64,000 nt of DNA from Batillaria attramentaria (taxonomy: Eukaryota > Mollusca > Gastropoda > Batillariidae): assembly GCA_018292915.2 (NCBI GenBank), contig JACVVK020000056.1, positions 926,001-990,000 of the forward strand, given 5' to 3'. The position numbers and the translations under genes were made by a program. Positions within the stretch are counted from its first letter, which is position 1. Each line of letters starts with the position of its first letter. This document shows positions 56,001-64,000 of the stretch, piece by piece. A model generated the notes under the pieces. The model was given only the letters and a program-made list of their open reading frames with translations, was not told the DNA's origin and ran no database searches.

Positions 56001-58358
56001 AGCGATTGCAGACCGACTGGCGGTGAGCGCTGTGGTGGTGCAAGATTTACGGGCACGTCGTCGAAATAACTACACTTTTTCTTGGGATCGGATGCTAAGC
56101 TTTTCAGCACAGTCAGGGGTGTTTCTGCAGTACGCCCATTCTCGTTTGTGCAGGTATTTGCTGATGCTTTTTGTTTGTGTTGCTGTTATTTATTTTGTTG
56201 TTTTTATTTTTCGGTTGTTTGTGCTTTTTGTGATTTCAAATACATGTAGTTTGTAGATTGTTGTTTTTGTTTTGTTTTGTTTTTAAGATGCGAGTGGGTG
56301 GGTATGTGTTTTGGGGGTTTAACGTCCTTTTCCACCACATACGGGTGATATCAAAGACGGGGCAACGATGAAAAAGCCAGCACAAATATTTGGCCCCAGC
56401 CGGGATACGAACTCACGACCCGAGCATTGGAAGTGCAATGCTCTACCATTGGGCCACCCCGGCTCCCCTTGTTTTTAAGTTGCAAATCCATATTGCATTG
56501 CATTTGATAAAGAGCAGCTCTGTGGTTTTGGCAGTTTTAAAAACAACTTTTTTAACTTTTGCAGTAGTTGCAAGATGTTGAAGTCACCTGAACAAACAGG
56601 GATATTTATGATTTTGCTTTCTGTGTTTTTTGTGCTTGCAGTTTAATAGAGAAGTGTGGTGTCCAGAAAACAGTTGATATTGATGTGTCCTGTCTTCATG
56701 AACAGGAGATGCACCAGCTAATATTACTGCTGGCAAGGTGAGAGTTACAGTCTGGGGCATTGCTGCAACAGTTAATGGGATTTAGACATTCAAGACAGGC
56801 GAGTGGAAGGCTGCGGGTTTGATTCGTGACAGAGCCAAAGTTTGTAGAGGCCTTTTGAGTCCGCCATTTTTCAGACCACCCATGTGTTGGAGACGGCCAC
56901 ACACACATACCTCAGACGGGTTGTCCATGAATGAAGGGATGGAATAAAGATGAAAATCCAGAAAAAGATAACTGTTTTGTAAATGCCAAAAGAATTCATT
57001 TTGTATGTGCTGCTTTTGTCATCTGAGCAGTAATCTGAGAGCCATTCATTATGCGACACCACATGCATGTTGCATATCATATACTGTTAGACACTTGAGA
57101 TGTTTGTTGCTTAGTGTATTTTTTCAAACCAGGGTTTGGGCTGCATGAAAGCACATCATAGCATAATATACACTAGTTAGCATACTTTGCATTTCAGAGG
57201 TGCTCATTGAACAATGCCATTGCAACTGTTTGAACTCTGGCTGTGTTCTTTTCTTTCTCAAGATACCCTGAAGTGATTGAGGACATGCTGGCAAGCCTGG
57301 AACCATGTACTCTAGTGCAGTACTTGCTGAAACTGGGGTAAGTTATGATACAATGAGTCGATTGGTTGTGGCTTTTGCCCCTGCCAGGTCAGCTTGTTTC
57401 TAGCCATCATTTACACATGTACACATCAGTTTCAAATACAGGTGGTAAAGATCACACACTGTATGGGAAGGGCCTTGGGTTGGAAAACAAGTGCACACCA
57501 CGCAACCAGCAAAACTACTTTGGATGGTTTTGTGAAAAGGTGACATGCACTTCCTAGAAGGAAACAGCCACACATGAGACTAAAGAAATGCCAACCAATG
57601 TATTTGTCAGCATATTTTGATTCGCTTGTTTTGTTGCAGTCACCTTGTCAACTCTGCTTACTCCAAGTTGCCAGTGAAGGGAGAAAACTCAGACGTGGCA
57701 CAGGTAACTTAGTCTTAAGAGTTACAACCTGTTCTTGAAGTAAGATTTTGTGCAGTTCATAATCTTTGCATGTCATTATTTTTACTGCACTTATACGCTA
57801 TGAATTCTGACATTTTTATCCAAAGAAGAATATTGAAACACAGCATATGATTTTGAAGTAAATCCGCATGAAAACTTGTCCTTTTTAAATTTAAAAAAAA
57901 AAAAAATTGTTAAGTGTATTGTTGATTCCACTTCACTCTGCATGTTTATAAAATGATTAATCCTGCATTACCCTATACTCTGTGTATGTGTGTGTGTCAG
58001 GGGTCGCGTTTGTTACATATTTTCACATAGATATTACATTCTGGTGATGCCCTACGCATTTTCAAGGCACCTCAGCGTACTCGTAGTCATACATGATTTG
58101 AAACAGTCTTGATTGCATTCACATCAGTGGTTTGACAGCCTCCCTGCTTGCTGGGCTAATCCCTTGTCAGTTACCACCAGAGGTCAGTAAACGGTGCGCA
58201 GTACGAGTTTGATTATACTGGTCACTTGCCCTGGTGACTATAGAAAGCATTCTATGTGACTTTCTGCCACTATGGTTTCCTTCACAGGTGGATGCCATAA
58301 AATTTAAAAACCGACCACATTTTCTGTTGTGAAATGCAAAACACCAACGTGGCCCCTC

Positions 58359-58391
<33 letters not shown>

Positions 58392-58530
58392 CTCTTTTGT
58401 GCATGTGTGTACTTTATGATTGACGGACATTTTTGATTGACAGGCTCGGCTGCTGGTGTTTGATTGTGGGAGGCAGGTTTTATCCAACGGGCTTCAGCTA
58501 ATAGGAATTCAGCCTCTGAAGGAAATGTAA
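44880..58530 (+). CDS. RARS2: Mitochondrial arginyl-tRNA synthetase, 19 exons, 595 aa
   Basis: It charges mitochondrial tRNA-Arg. Exons: 44880-44915, 45559-45668, 45902-46001, 46298-46372, 47597-47697, 48109-48248, 48391-48467, 48605-48710, 49110-49183, 49580-49683, 49808-49903, 50705-50765, 55440-55516, 55667-55800, 55979-56153, 56642-56737, 57263-57337, 57640-57703, 58444-58530. All borders are GT-AG and all phases join. The start [17 protein letters not shown] is basic and fits a mitochondrial presequence (human begins similarly with FRRAIACQLSRVL). [20 protein letters not shown] contains the HIGH box as HAGH. The KMSKS region is the degenerate GMSSRRG, as in human RARS2. The end [14 protein letters not shown] matches the family C-terminus. 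Human RARS2 is 578 aa. Intron 12 (50766-55439) hosts a 4.4 kb transposon on the other strand. Confidence 0.93.
45427..45515 (-). repeat. SINE-1 tail scrap and (CA)n in RARS2 intron 1
   Basis: G-run, then GGTCTAACGTCCTTTTCCAC (SINE-1 end, minus strand), then (CA)n at 45471-45512. Confidence 0.7.
46430..46930 (+). mobile_element. LINE 3' end with zinc-knuckle-like C-terminus, decayed
   Basis: The open frame has [20 protein letters not shown], the C-x2-C...H-x4-C motif seen at the end of many LINE ORFs. A stop interrupts it at about 46588, and the frame then continues to a stop near 46737. The 3' UTR (GTAACACGAATTATCCAG ... CCTATGGCCGGGATCAATAA) includes an (AT)n insertion at 46810-46838 and ends in (ATT)n. 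It sits in RARS2 intron 4. Confidence 0.65.
46918..47331 (-). mobile_element. SINE-2, full copy in RARS2 intron 4
   Basis: Inverse of 35957-36364: (ATT)n at the left, the GGGTCAGCTCAGCTATTTAA body, and the tRNA-like head with GGACTCGAACCCCTGACCTC at the right. Confidence 0.8.
48718..48836 (+). repeat. (GT)n microsatellite, two blocks, at a RARS2 donor
   Basis: GT runs 48718-48775 and 48789-48834, separated by GAGTGTGTCACA. It begins 8 bp after the exon 8 donor. Confidence 0.95.
49958..50021. repeat. Poly(C)-(CA)n-(AT)n
   Basis: C-run 49958-49980, (AC)n to 49997, and (AT)n to 50020, in RARS2 intron 11. Confidence 0.95.
50236..50462 (+). mobile_element. LINE 3' end fragment (CR1/L2-like)
   Basis: It reads [23 protein letters not shown]. 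A T-run, CTAAGCGCCGTGAGCACTCA, GCGCTATATCAAGTC and (ATC)n follow. It is the same type as 42619-42865. Confidence 0.6.
51066..51212 (-). pseudogene. hAT-like transposase C-terminal dimerisation fragment
   Basis: The last 48 residues of a short minus ORF read [20 protein letters not shown], then [11 protein letters not shown] and a stop. This follows the hAT pattern ERxFSxxNxxxTxLRxRL near the protein end. Its stop lies 77 bp from the element's left terminus, the usual place for a hAT 3' end. No hAT DDE core remains in the element. Confidence 0.5.
52189..54975 (-). CDS. RAG1-like transposase (N-RAG-TP type), intact ORF of 928-962 aa
   Basis: Numbering is from the upstream in-frame ATG at 55077; Met35 (54975) is the likelier start. 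CRLCG (Cys54/57) and LCLKC (Cys102/105) reproduce the CRxCG...CxxC zinc pair of the RAG1 N-terminal region. Next come QCATC (149/152) and a GGRP basic motif (161-164), like the GGRP of the RAG1 nonamer-binding domain. The core is RAG1/Transib-like in block order: GGDHGGG (Asp466), [37 protein letters not shown] (Asp543/545), HPCLFC zinc pair (562/565), YLHILLGI (His634) and [10 protein letters not shown] (Glu887/891/892) followed by LMREH. Such proteins cut and paste DNA with a DDE site. The frame is uninterrupted, suggesting recent activity. Homology is judged by eye; alternatives are Chapaev-like or another DDE family with shared ancestry. Confidence 0.7.
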   Translation of the reverse strand: MESTNEHTELTHTDILNALCRLCGDRVTGKKVKDVNVKLCTSFSADILHFYGLNLAEDIENKHSKSLCLKCYARLTALKRSPEPSETVLQSAEILIEKSSAIWAAYDPDVSPMQCATCSHYDGQKKGGRPAKHAKQRRPQKRLFPAEDDAAAADSSCEISFSEILTSTPTKKMKDGTTEMAPPSTTSVMTSPFPKQKALRPLDQLSSPLSKVEDAYLTALVRIKLSEADDKMTVRCKTGGQPIVLMKVTQPRTTSSTAESPLRKKRAKLIDQVRHNLSGSKPEDAIRQQGSELKRTPKGRKEQVLKVAGCGIVHVTAQQSAALRSKLGLSLNKSREHKRFFRSIGVRFPSEREEREQQQRAMCGTIEIEYRQLYFTEENDANKKLVETPVGAITDIKQFLFKILKHYHQQKRLTWHDGQIPEDEVWVKVGGDHGGGTFKFMLQIANLQNANSKHNTFLICIADCKDTPENLKRILEPYREQLSELQGMKWSPFPEAREKKSIRLFLFGDYDFLLKVYGISGAQAVHPCLFCTASKAQIQTPPSFICGNITQRSLIQIKRDNRKFCQKGKRKKKIAKFYNNVIRRPIMGIELTHVAPPYLHILLGIVKKHHDLLEKECHALDKIIAQSLATTGREFESTTVFRDYVEDLKKINQQEEEKRRLETHLVFIDDDDCDQPLAETQKLADKIHDLGDEIEDQQSKLDLPRLSGPVTKHLDTVLRAHKISMQAYHGRSFVGNHCHKYLKPATYEDLCDSVVRKAQELSEARSVQVMSENIRDKFHDLNALYSRVHTSISHQLPVEEDGVTETVNSIRVYMSFFRREFPTVRITPKQHLLEHHCIPFIQMWGFGLALHGEQGGEETHATINLLKRRVWGLKKQEDKLRVLMREHQTMVSPLFHAALSVSTNKKTLKWRMNCASDELNSDNSAALT
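56286..56467 (-). mobile_element. SINE-1, full length, in RARS2 intron 15
   Basis: Minus-strand copy with GGAGCCGGGGTGGCCCAATG at its head (right) and GTTTTGGGGGTTTAACGTCC at its tail (left). Both boxes are readable. Confidence 0.85.
58361..58389 (+). repeat. (GT)n microsatellite in the last RARS2 intron
   Basis: About 14 GT units, 55 bp before the last acceptor. Confidence 0.9.
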
Positions 58531-58674
58531 TGGGTCTCCGTCTTGCAGCTTTGTTGTATGAAAAAAACTGGAAGAAAATGTATGATTACGTGTATCAGTT
58601 TGTGTGTATGTGAAACCCACCGTACTGTGCAATAAATATTGTTTTTGCATTGACTGTAAAGAAAGTTTCTTCTC

Positions 58675-58711
<37 letters not shown>

Positions 58712-59015
58712 ATAAATATTAGTGTCCAAACCTTTACAGGTTTAAAATGGCTCATATATTAATGGAGATTGTGTCATTTCCATTCAGGAGACTCACTTAT
58801 TTTCTGGTGAACTGGGCTGCTTTTACAAAAATGGGAGTAGTAAACAGCTCTTACTTCAGAGCATGCTAAACTTTACATTCAGGCGGAAATACTGAGTAAT
58901 TATATAAAACACCATTGTAATTGTATAATAATTTGTATGAAAACACATTTTATTAGAATTTAGTACGCTGTCCACGGTAATCCATAAACAGCAAAAAAAG
59001 GGGAGAAAAAAAAAA
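58531..59015. other. RARS2 3' UTR and spacer
   Basis: CAATAAATATTG at 58630-58641 is a plausible polyadenylation signal about 100 bp after the stop; a second AATAAA lies after (GA)n at 58712. No other gene seen. Confidence 0.5.
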
Positions 59016-59016
59016 T
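59007..59016 (-). terminator. Pol III terminator of tRNA-Thr
   Basis: T-run on the minus strand starting 4 bases after the tRNA. Confidence 0.75.
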
Positions 59017-59019
59017 AGA

Positions 59020-59092
59020 AGCCCCCAGGGAGGATCGAACTCCCGACCCCTGGTTTACAAGACCAGTGCTCTAACCACTGAGCTATGGAGGC
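59020..59092 (-). tRNA. tRNA-Thr (anticodon TGT)
   Basis: On the minus strand: GCCTCCA pairs with TGGGGGC as a 7-bp acceptor stem (one G-T). TAGCTCAGTGGTTAGAGC is the D-arm and A box. CTGGT-CTTGTAA-ACCAG is the anticodon arm, with TGT. The GTTCGATCC T-loop forms the B box. No intron. A run of 10 T (genomic A at 59007-59016) follows as a pol III terminator. The discriminator base is T. Confidence 0.95.
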
Positions 59093-59852
59093 GCTTGACG
59101 GAAATGAAATTTTAAATAAATATATAACAACCTAATCTAAGCAACACTCCTTAGGCGTCCAAACATAAAATTTAGCGGTTTCTTCAGATTTGAACAAAAG
59201 AAAGTGTGGTCTAAACAATATCGATGTAAATTACGGTCCCCTGAAATCGTCACAAGTTACAGAGTCCGCGATGGCGCAATGGGCGTAAGCTTCTCAGTCG
59301 GTGACTTCCTGTTACATCGCTTTTAAAGTGTCATTATCTTTTCTGCGTTTTCCTACTGGCACTCGATTGTTACGTCCACCATAGGAAATTAACACGAGCA
59401 GATTAGTAGCTGAAAACGTTTTGGAAACGTGGCAAAGTCGCTCGGCCGTACAATCGTTTGCAGTTCGCTCCCCTGATTAGGGGGTTCCCTGATAGCGCAT
59501 TGATCGCAAAGGCCGATTCAGCGAAACTGGCTGTGATCACGTCGTTCTCTTGAGTTTACTTGAATACATTATTTTTTTCCTATCTCTCTGCCTTTTTTCC
59601 TACTGATGTCACACTATAATCATAGTGATAAAAAGAACACTTGACTGCTTCCGATTCAATGCGTAAACTGAAAAGTCACCTCAGTCACGAAGTTCTAAAA
59701 CTGATCGAAGAAACGGACTGACTGCGAATGTACGCACAAAATCACAACCTGAAAATTATCATCTGTCTTGCATCGATCTGGACGTGTACCAGCAGACCGG
59801 GAGTGACCGACTGACCTGCGGCTTTGCCGTTTGGTTTGTTGTTGGTGGTGGT

Positions 59853-59885
<33 letters not shown>

Positions 59886-59892
59886 GACGGTA

Positions 59893-59957
<65 letters not shown>

Positions 59958-60097
59958 GTGAGAGCTGTTGCTCATTGGACTGTCAGAGGTTCATAGATGG
60001 TTGCACTTTCCTGTGTATGGATTATGTATATGTTGCACATCTTTTGTCATATCTTTCTGCGGTCTATAATTATGTGATCTTGATTTGTTTGATCAAG

Positions 60098-60149
<52 letters not shown>

Positions 60150-61500
60150 CCTCCGTATCCGAAAAAGGGCAAAAAGGAAAATAAAATCTTGAATCTTGTG
60201 TGTGTGTGATATAGAAAACAACCTTAGACAGAAAAAGAAACAGCAAAACGCATCACAGTACAACTGAGACAAAATGACAAGGGTATATACTGAAGACAAG
60301 AAAAGTGACATATATTTCGTCCATGTTTAATGTTTCATGGAAAGATGTTTATAAACAGTTTCCTTGTCAAAAAAGAGGAAATACTGCCACATGTTTCAGT
60401 CGAGTGATCAGCCATATCAAAAATAATATCAATGTCAGTTTGACCAACAACAAGAACCGCATAACTAAGAGCTGTTACAGACCAGTATGGTCAGGTTCCC
60501 TTTCTTCGGGAATTTTATTCTCGAAGCGCAAATACTTAGTACAACTTACTGAATACAATACTTCAGGAGCCTCGGGACAGCCACGCACACGTCAGTCACT
60601 CAGGGCGGTGTGGTGGCGACTGACAACACGATTATCAGCACTGACGGTGGTTCTAGCCTCTGATAAATTAAAAAAAAAAAAAAAAAATTCCGTAATTCTC
60701 GGGTATTTCCCGGGCTGCGATGCCGGACTGGAAACGGGACCAGACAGACACCGAGAAGCCAGGCACCTGCTAGGGCATTGGCGTGATTTGGAAGCCTGTG
60801 ATCAGCTCTTAGTTATGCACATCTTGACAACAACAATACTGATAACGACCGTTATACACGAGAGTTCTGTACATGAAGCTGTTCTCTCTGACCCAAGCTG
60901 CGGAAGAGAATCTGCTGTTATGGAAAATAAAAAAAATTAATGACAAGTGGGAAAGGATTGATAGCTACCATCAGATCTCGGACGCTAACTGCCCGAAGCC
61001 CCCACGGTGACATTAGGTGGCCTTCTCTTTGTTCACTCATTGTTACCGCATGAACAGCACGAAAAACGTACACAATATAAAGCAGAACCTTTCTCTACGG
61101 GAGATCACTCCAAGAGAACTGGCAACGTCTTGCAACGGCGGAACAGAACGAAGATTTCGCACACTACTGACTGTTATGCCTATGGTTGTGGGGCGGCAAT
61201 GGTGACTCAATGGTCATAGCTCGGGCAGAATGTCTTTCAAACATTACTGGTTCGCAAGCAAGAACGTTTCAACTGCTGTTTCGAATTCGTCGATGCTGTG
61301 TTGTTATTGATCATTCCGGCGTTGGTGTATTCGTTGTCATTGCTGTTTGATTGTCGTTTTTAGTGTTTTATCTGTTTCTTTGTTTGTTATGTTGTTGTTT
61401 TCAGAGCTTTTATCGGTAACCGATCTGTTCAATTAGCCAGCAAAATTCACTCTCGCTACCTCGTACACTGATTAGTGAAAACAACAACAACAACAACAAC
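59093..61500. other. Intergenic, microsatellites, no convincing gene
   Basis: (GT)n at 59855-59883, 59895-59953 and 60103-60148. A retroelement tail (GGAAAATAAAATCTTGAATC) lies at about 60150-60200. A 211-codon frame at 60305-60940 starts with GTG, crosses an A-run and shows no domain, so it is not called. Confidence 0.4.
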
Positions 61501-61529
61501 TAGAGAGGCAGAAGCCTCCACGGCTCCCT

Positions 61530-62518
61530 TGTGACACAGGTCAAGGTCATTCACAAGAGTATGTTTGTAAAGCTCTTATCAATATCCATTATCATGCCAA
61601 GTAAATTGTGTCTGGCGCTGTGAGTCCTTGGCAGTATTACAATTTTCCCTGAAACAGTTTGTATGGCCTTGACCTTTGGTCAAAGTTATTCAAATGAGAT
61701 CTCATCAGTGTCTATCATCATGCCAAGTTCGATGCCTCTAGTATTTGTAGTTCCCCCGAAAACGGTAATGTTAAAATTCATAACAGACAGCTTTAATGAC
61801 CTTGACCTTCAGTCAAGGTCATTCAGAAAGGTAGGTCTCATTGCTGTCTATCATCATGCCTCGTTTGGTGCCTCTACTGTTTGTTGTTTTGGACAAAATG
61901 CCAAGGTTAAAGTTTCCAAAAAAAAAGGCTTGCATGGCCTTGACCTTGACTAAAAGTCACTGAACACAGGTATGTCTGTAAAGGTGCTGCCAATGACAAT
62001 CATCACACATAGTTTGAGGCTTCTGATCCTTCTAGATTCTGAGAAAATGCAAATATAAAATTTCCCAACAGACTGTTTTAATGACCTTGACCTTGAGTCA
62101 AGGTCATTTAAGATGGTATGTGTGCATAGGTCTTATCACTGTCTATCAGCACGCCAGGTTTGGCACCTCTGCTGTTTGTTGTTTCTGAGAAAAATGCCAA
62201 TGTTAAGGTTTCACAATAATAGCTTGTACGGCCTTGACCCTTGACACATTAGGCCATGAACACATGTATATCTGTAAAGTTCTTATGGATGTCTGTCATC
62301 ATACAAAGTTTAAAAACCTCTGGTGTTTGATAGATTATCGAGAAAATGCCAATGCAAAATTTTTCAAACACGAGAGCTTTAGTGACCTTGACCTTGAGTC
62401 CAGGTCATTCAAAATGATATGTTTTGAAAGGTCTTGGGGTTGTCTATCAGCATGCCAAGTTTGGTGCCTCTGCTGTTTGTAGATTCTGAGAAAATGACAA
62501 CGTTAAAGTTTTCTGGAC
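61530..62518 (+). repeat. Tandem array of about 145-bp units with TCAAGGTCA palindromes
   Basis: Six to seven diverged units share CTTGACC-TTGA, TCAAGGTCATTCA, GTCTATCA-CATGCCAAG, TTGGTGCCTCTGCTGTTTGT and GAGAAAATGCCAATGTTAAA. A perfect 19-bp palindrome, TGACCTTGAGTCAAGGTCA, occurs at 62088-62106, with one-mismatch versions at 61803-61821 and 62389-62407. The array ends in (CA)n(ACAG)n. Confidence 0.8.
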
Positions 62519-62545
62519 ACACACACACACACACAACACACACAC

Positions 62546-62593
<48 letters not shown>

Positions 62594-62610
62594 GACAGAC
62601 AGACAGACGA
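62519..62610 (+). repeat. (CA)n(ACAG)n microsatellite
   Basis: Interrupted CA run, then five ACAG units. Confidence 0.95.
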
Positions 62611-63004
62611 CGGAGGGTTAATACATAGACTCCCATTGTTACACAAGGAAGCCAACAAAACATCAAAAAACTCTGATCACTTCCTCCACCACAATATCCT
62701 TCAAATCCCAGTCACATGCTTGTTTGCAACCAGTAGCTAAAAGCCAGTCTGTTCATGATAATTGTATCTGTTTTGTTGATGGCCTATGAAAGCGCTTACG
62801 ACTGTTTACCCAGTCACTGTGACATGATTGCGCATGTACACATCCTCTGTTGGTAAGTGTGGCACAGTGTCATTATGAGTTCTCCATTCAGACACAAACA
62901 CAATTTTTAATTCGCTGTGCCAGAAAGGCTAGCCCCGCTCGGAAAGGGAATGCACATTATCATCTCAACTCTCAAAAGTCGTTTCCTTTGGCGTTCTGAC
63001 ACAA

Positions 63005-63067
63005 ATGGCGGCGAGGCTAGTTCTTGATCTGCTTCTTGATCACATGACGCTTCAGTTTCCGAAATGA
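63005..63067 (+). other. 20-codon upstream ORF at an ATGGCGGC (YY1-type) motif
   Basis: ACAAATGGCGGCGAGG carries the YY1 core. Its ATG opens a 20-codon frame (leucine-rich) ending four bases before the ATG at 63072. The arrangement parallels the RARS2 start at 44821. Confidence 0.35.
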
Positions 63068-63071
63068 CAAG

Positions 63072-63280
63072 ATGGATGACTGGGCCGAAGACACCCCAGC
63101 GGCCGTGCACGATTTGGAGGGTTTGGACCTGCGTCGTCTGGCCTGTCTCTGTCTCCTGCCTCGCCTGGAAGTTGCCGCGTTTGGTGTCATCATGTCGACT
63201 GTGGAACGAAAACATCTCACCATTAACAAATACGTCTCGGTTACATTCTTTTGTACCCCGTCACATGATAGACACGAGTA
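63072..63280 (+). CDS. Candidate first coding exon, unidentified protein
   Basis: The frame from ATG 63072 begins MDDWAEDTPAAVHDLEGLDL, RRLACLCLLPRLEVAAF and GVIMSTVERKHLTI. It is acidic, then leucine-rich, and lies in a locally GC-rich stretch below a YY1-type motif. ACGA|GTAAAG at 63277-63286 could serve as a donor; the ORF would otherwise end at 63281 after 69 codons. The protein is not recognised and downstream exons would lie outside the window. Confidence 0.3.
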
Positions 63281-63359
63281 AAGAATCTAATATTAGAATT
63301 GAAAAAATCAGTGATTCAACAAAGCGTTGTACTTAGATGATAGTGGCTCTACCATCTAG

Positions 63360-63462
63360 TCCTGGGGCCAAATGTTTGTGCTGGCTTTTTCATCGTTGCC
63401 CCGTCTTTGATATCACCCGTATGTGGTGGAAAAGGACGTTAAACCCCGAAACACCCACCCAC
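63360..63462 (+). mobile_element. SINE-1 3' half
   Basis: GGGGCCAAATGTTTGTGCTG to GGAAAAGGACGTTAAACCCC; the tRNA-like head is missing. Confidence 0.75.
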
Positions 63463-63490
63463 ACCCATCCTACCATCTAGTCAGTCAGGG

Positions 63491-63993
63491 CGACCCTCTC
63501 CCCTTTCCTCGTCTAGCGACCCTCCCCCCTTTCCTCGTCTAGCGACCCTCTCCCCTTTCCTCGTCTATCGACCCTCTTCCCTTTCCTCGTCTAGCGACCC
63601 TCTCCCCTTTCCTCCTCTAGGCGACCCTCACCCCTTTCCTCGTCTAGCGACCCTCCCCCTTTCCTCGTCTAGCGACCCTCACCCCTTCCTCGTCTAGCGA
63701 CCCTCCCCCCTTTCCTCGTCTAGCGACCCTCTCCCCTTTCCTCGTCTAGCGACCCTCTCCCCTTTCCTCGTCTAGCGACCCTCTCCCCTTTCCTCCTCTA
63801 GCGACCCTCTCCCCTTTCCTCGTCTAGCGACCCTCCCCCCTTTCTCCTCTAGCGACCCTCTCCCCCTTTCCTCGTCTAGCGACCCTCTCCCCTTTCCTCG
63901 TCTAGCGACCCTCTACCCCCTTTCCTCTCTAGCGCCTCTAGCGACCCTCTCCCCTTTCCTCGTCTAGCGACCCTCTCCCCTTTCCTCGTCTAA
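63491..63993 (+). repeat. Minisatellite, about 26-bp units, near 20 copies
   Basis: The unit is CGACCCTCTCCCCTTTCCTC followed by GTCTAG. Variation is in C-run length and GTC/CTC changes. The strand asymmetry is strong, with almost no purine blocks except in CGA and TAG. Confidence 0.95.
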
Positions 63994-64000
63994 CATGGGC

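Noticed and set aside
60305..60940. 211-codon open frame
   Set aside because: It begins with GTG, runs through a (GT)n-flanked region and an A-run, and shows no domain or splice context.

Overview
The window is a repeat-rich piece of an invertebrate metazoan genome. It most resembles a mollusc, probably a gastropod. The grounds are large introns with GT-AG borders, very abundant (CA/GT)n microsatellites, many tRNA-derived SINEs, a Penelope-like element, a RAG1-like transposon ORF of the kind first reported from Aplysia, and a selenocysteine deiodinase. The taxon is inferred from gene content and is not proven.

Layout. 1-3.1 kb: an RTE-like LINE with an open 1002-codon ORF. 3.1-12.4 kb: two inverted copies of a 1.5-1.8 kb CATGGGTGAAAG-ended element, a pogo-like TIR element, and a three-exon NUDT19 gene (8490-12412) whose second intron holds one of the copies. 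12.4-26.6 kb: accessory DNA with a 5'-truncated Penelope-like element (GIY-YIG domain, hammerhead-like motif), MITEs, SINEs, LINE tails and a 20-unit minisatellite. 26.7-34 kb: a short hydrophobic ORF with a decayed copy 5.8 kb away, and a Kolobok-like THAP element inserted inside a SINE. 37.4-41.9 kb: a two-exon iodothyronine deiodinase with an in-frame UGA (Sec) and a downstream SECIS-like hairpin; a hAT-type MITE lies 35 bp before its second exon.

44.8-58.5 kb: a complete 19-exon mitochondrial arginyl-tRNA synthetase gene (RARS2, 595 aa predicted). Intron 12 contains a 4.4 kb transposon on the opposite strand. It has CAGGGAT termini, a 5-bp duplication, an intact 962-codon RAG1-like ORF and a separate hAT-like C-terminal fragment. 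59.0 kb: a tRNA-Thr(TGT) gene. 61.5-62.6 kb: a tandem array carrying nuclear-receptor-type palindromes. 63.0 kb: a candidate first exon of an unidentified gene. 63.5-64 kb: a second minisatellite.

The host genes do not form a pathway: NUDT19 (acyl-CoA hydrolysis), deiodinase (iodothyronine metabolism) and RARS2 (mitochondrial translation) are unrelated neighbours. The most unusual content is the RAG1-like transposon with mixed hAT features, followed by the deiodinase/SECIS locus and several nested or target-site-resolved insertions.
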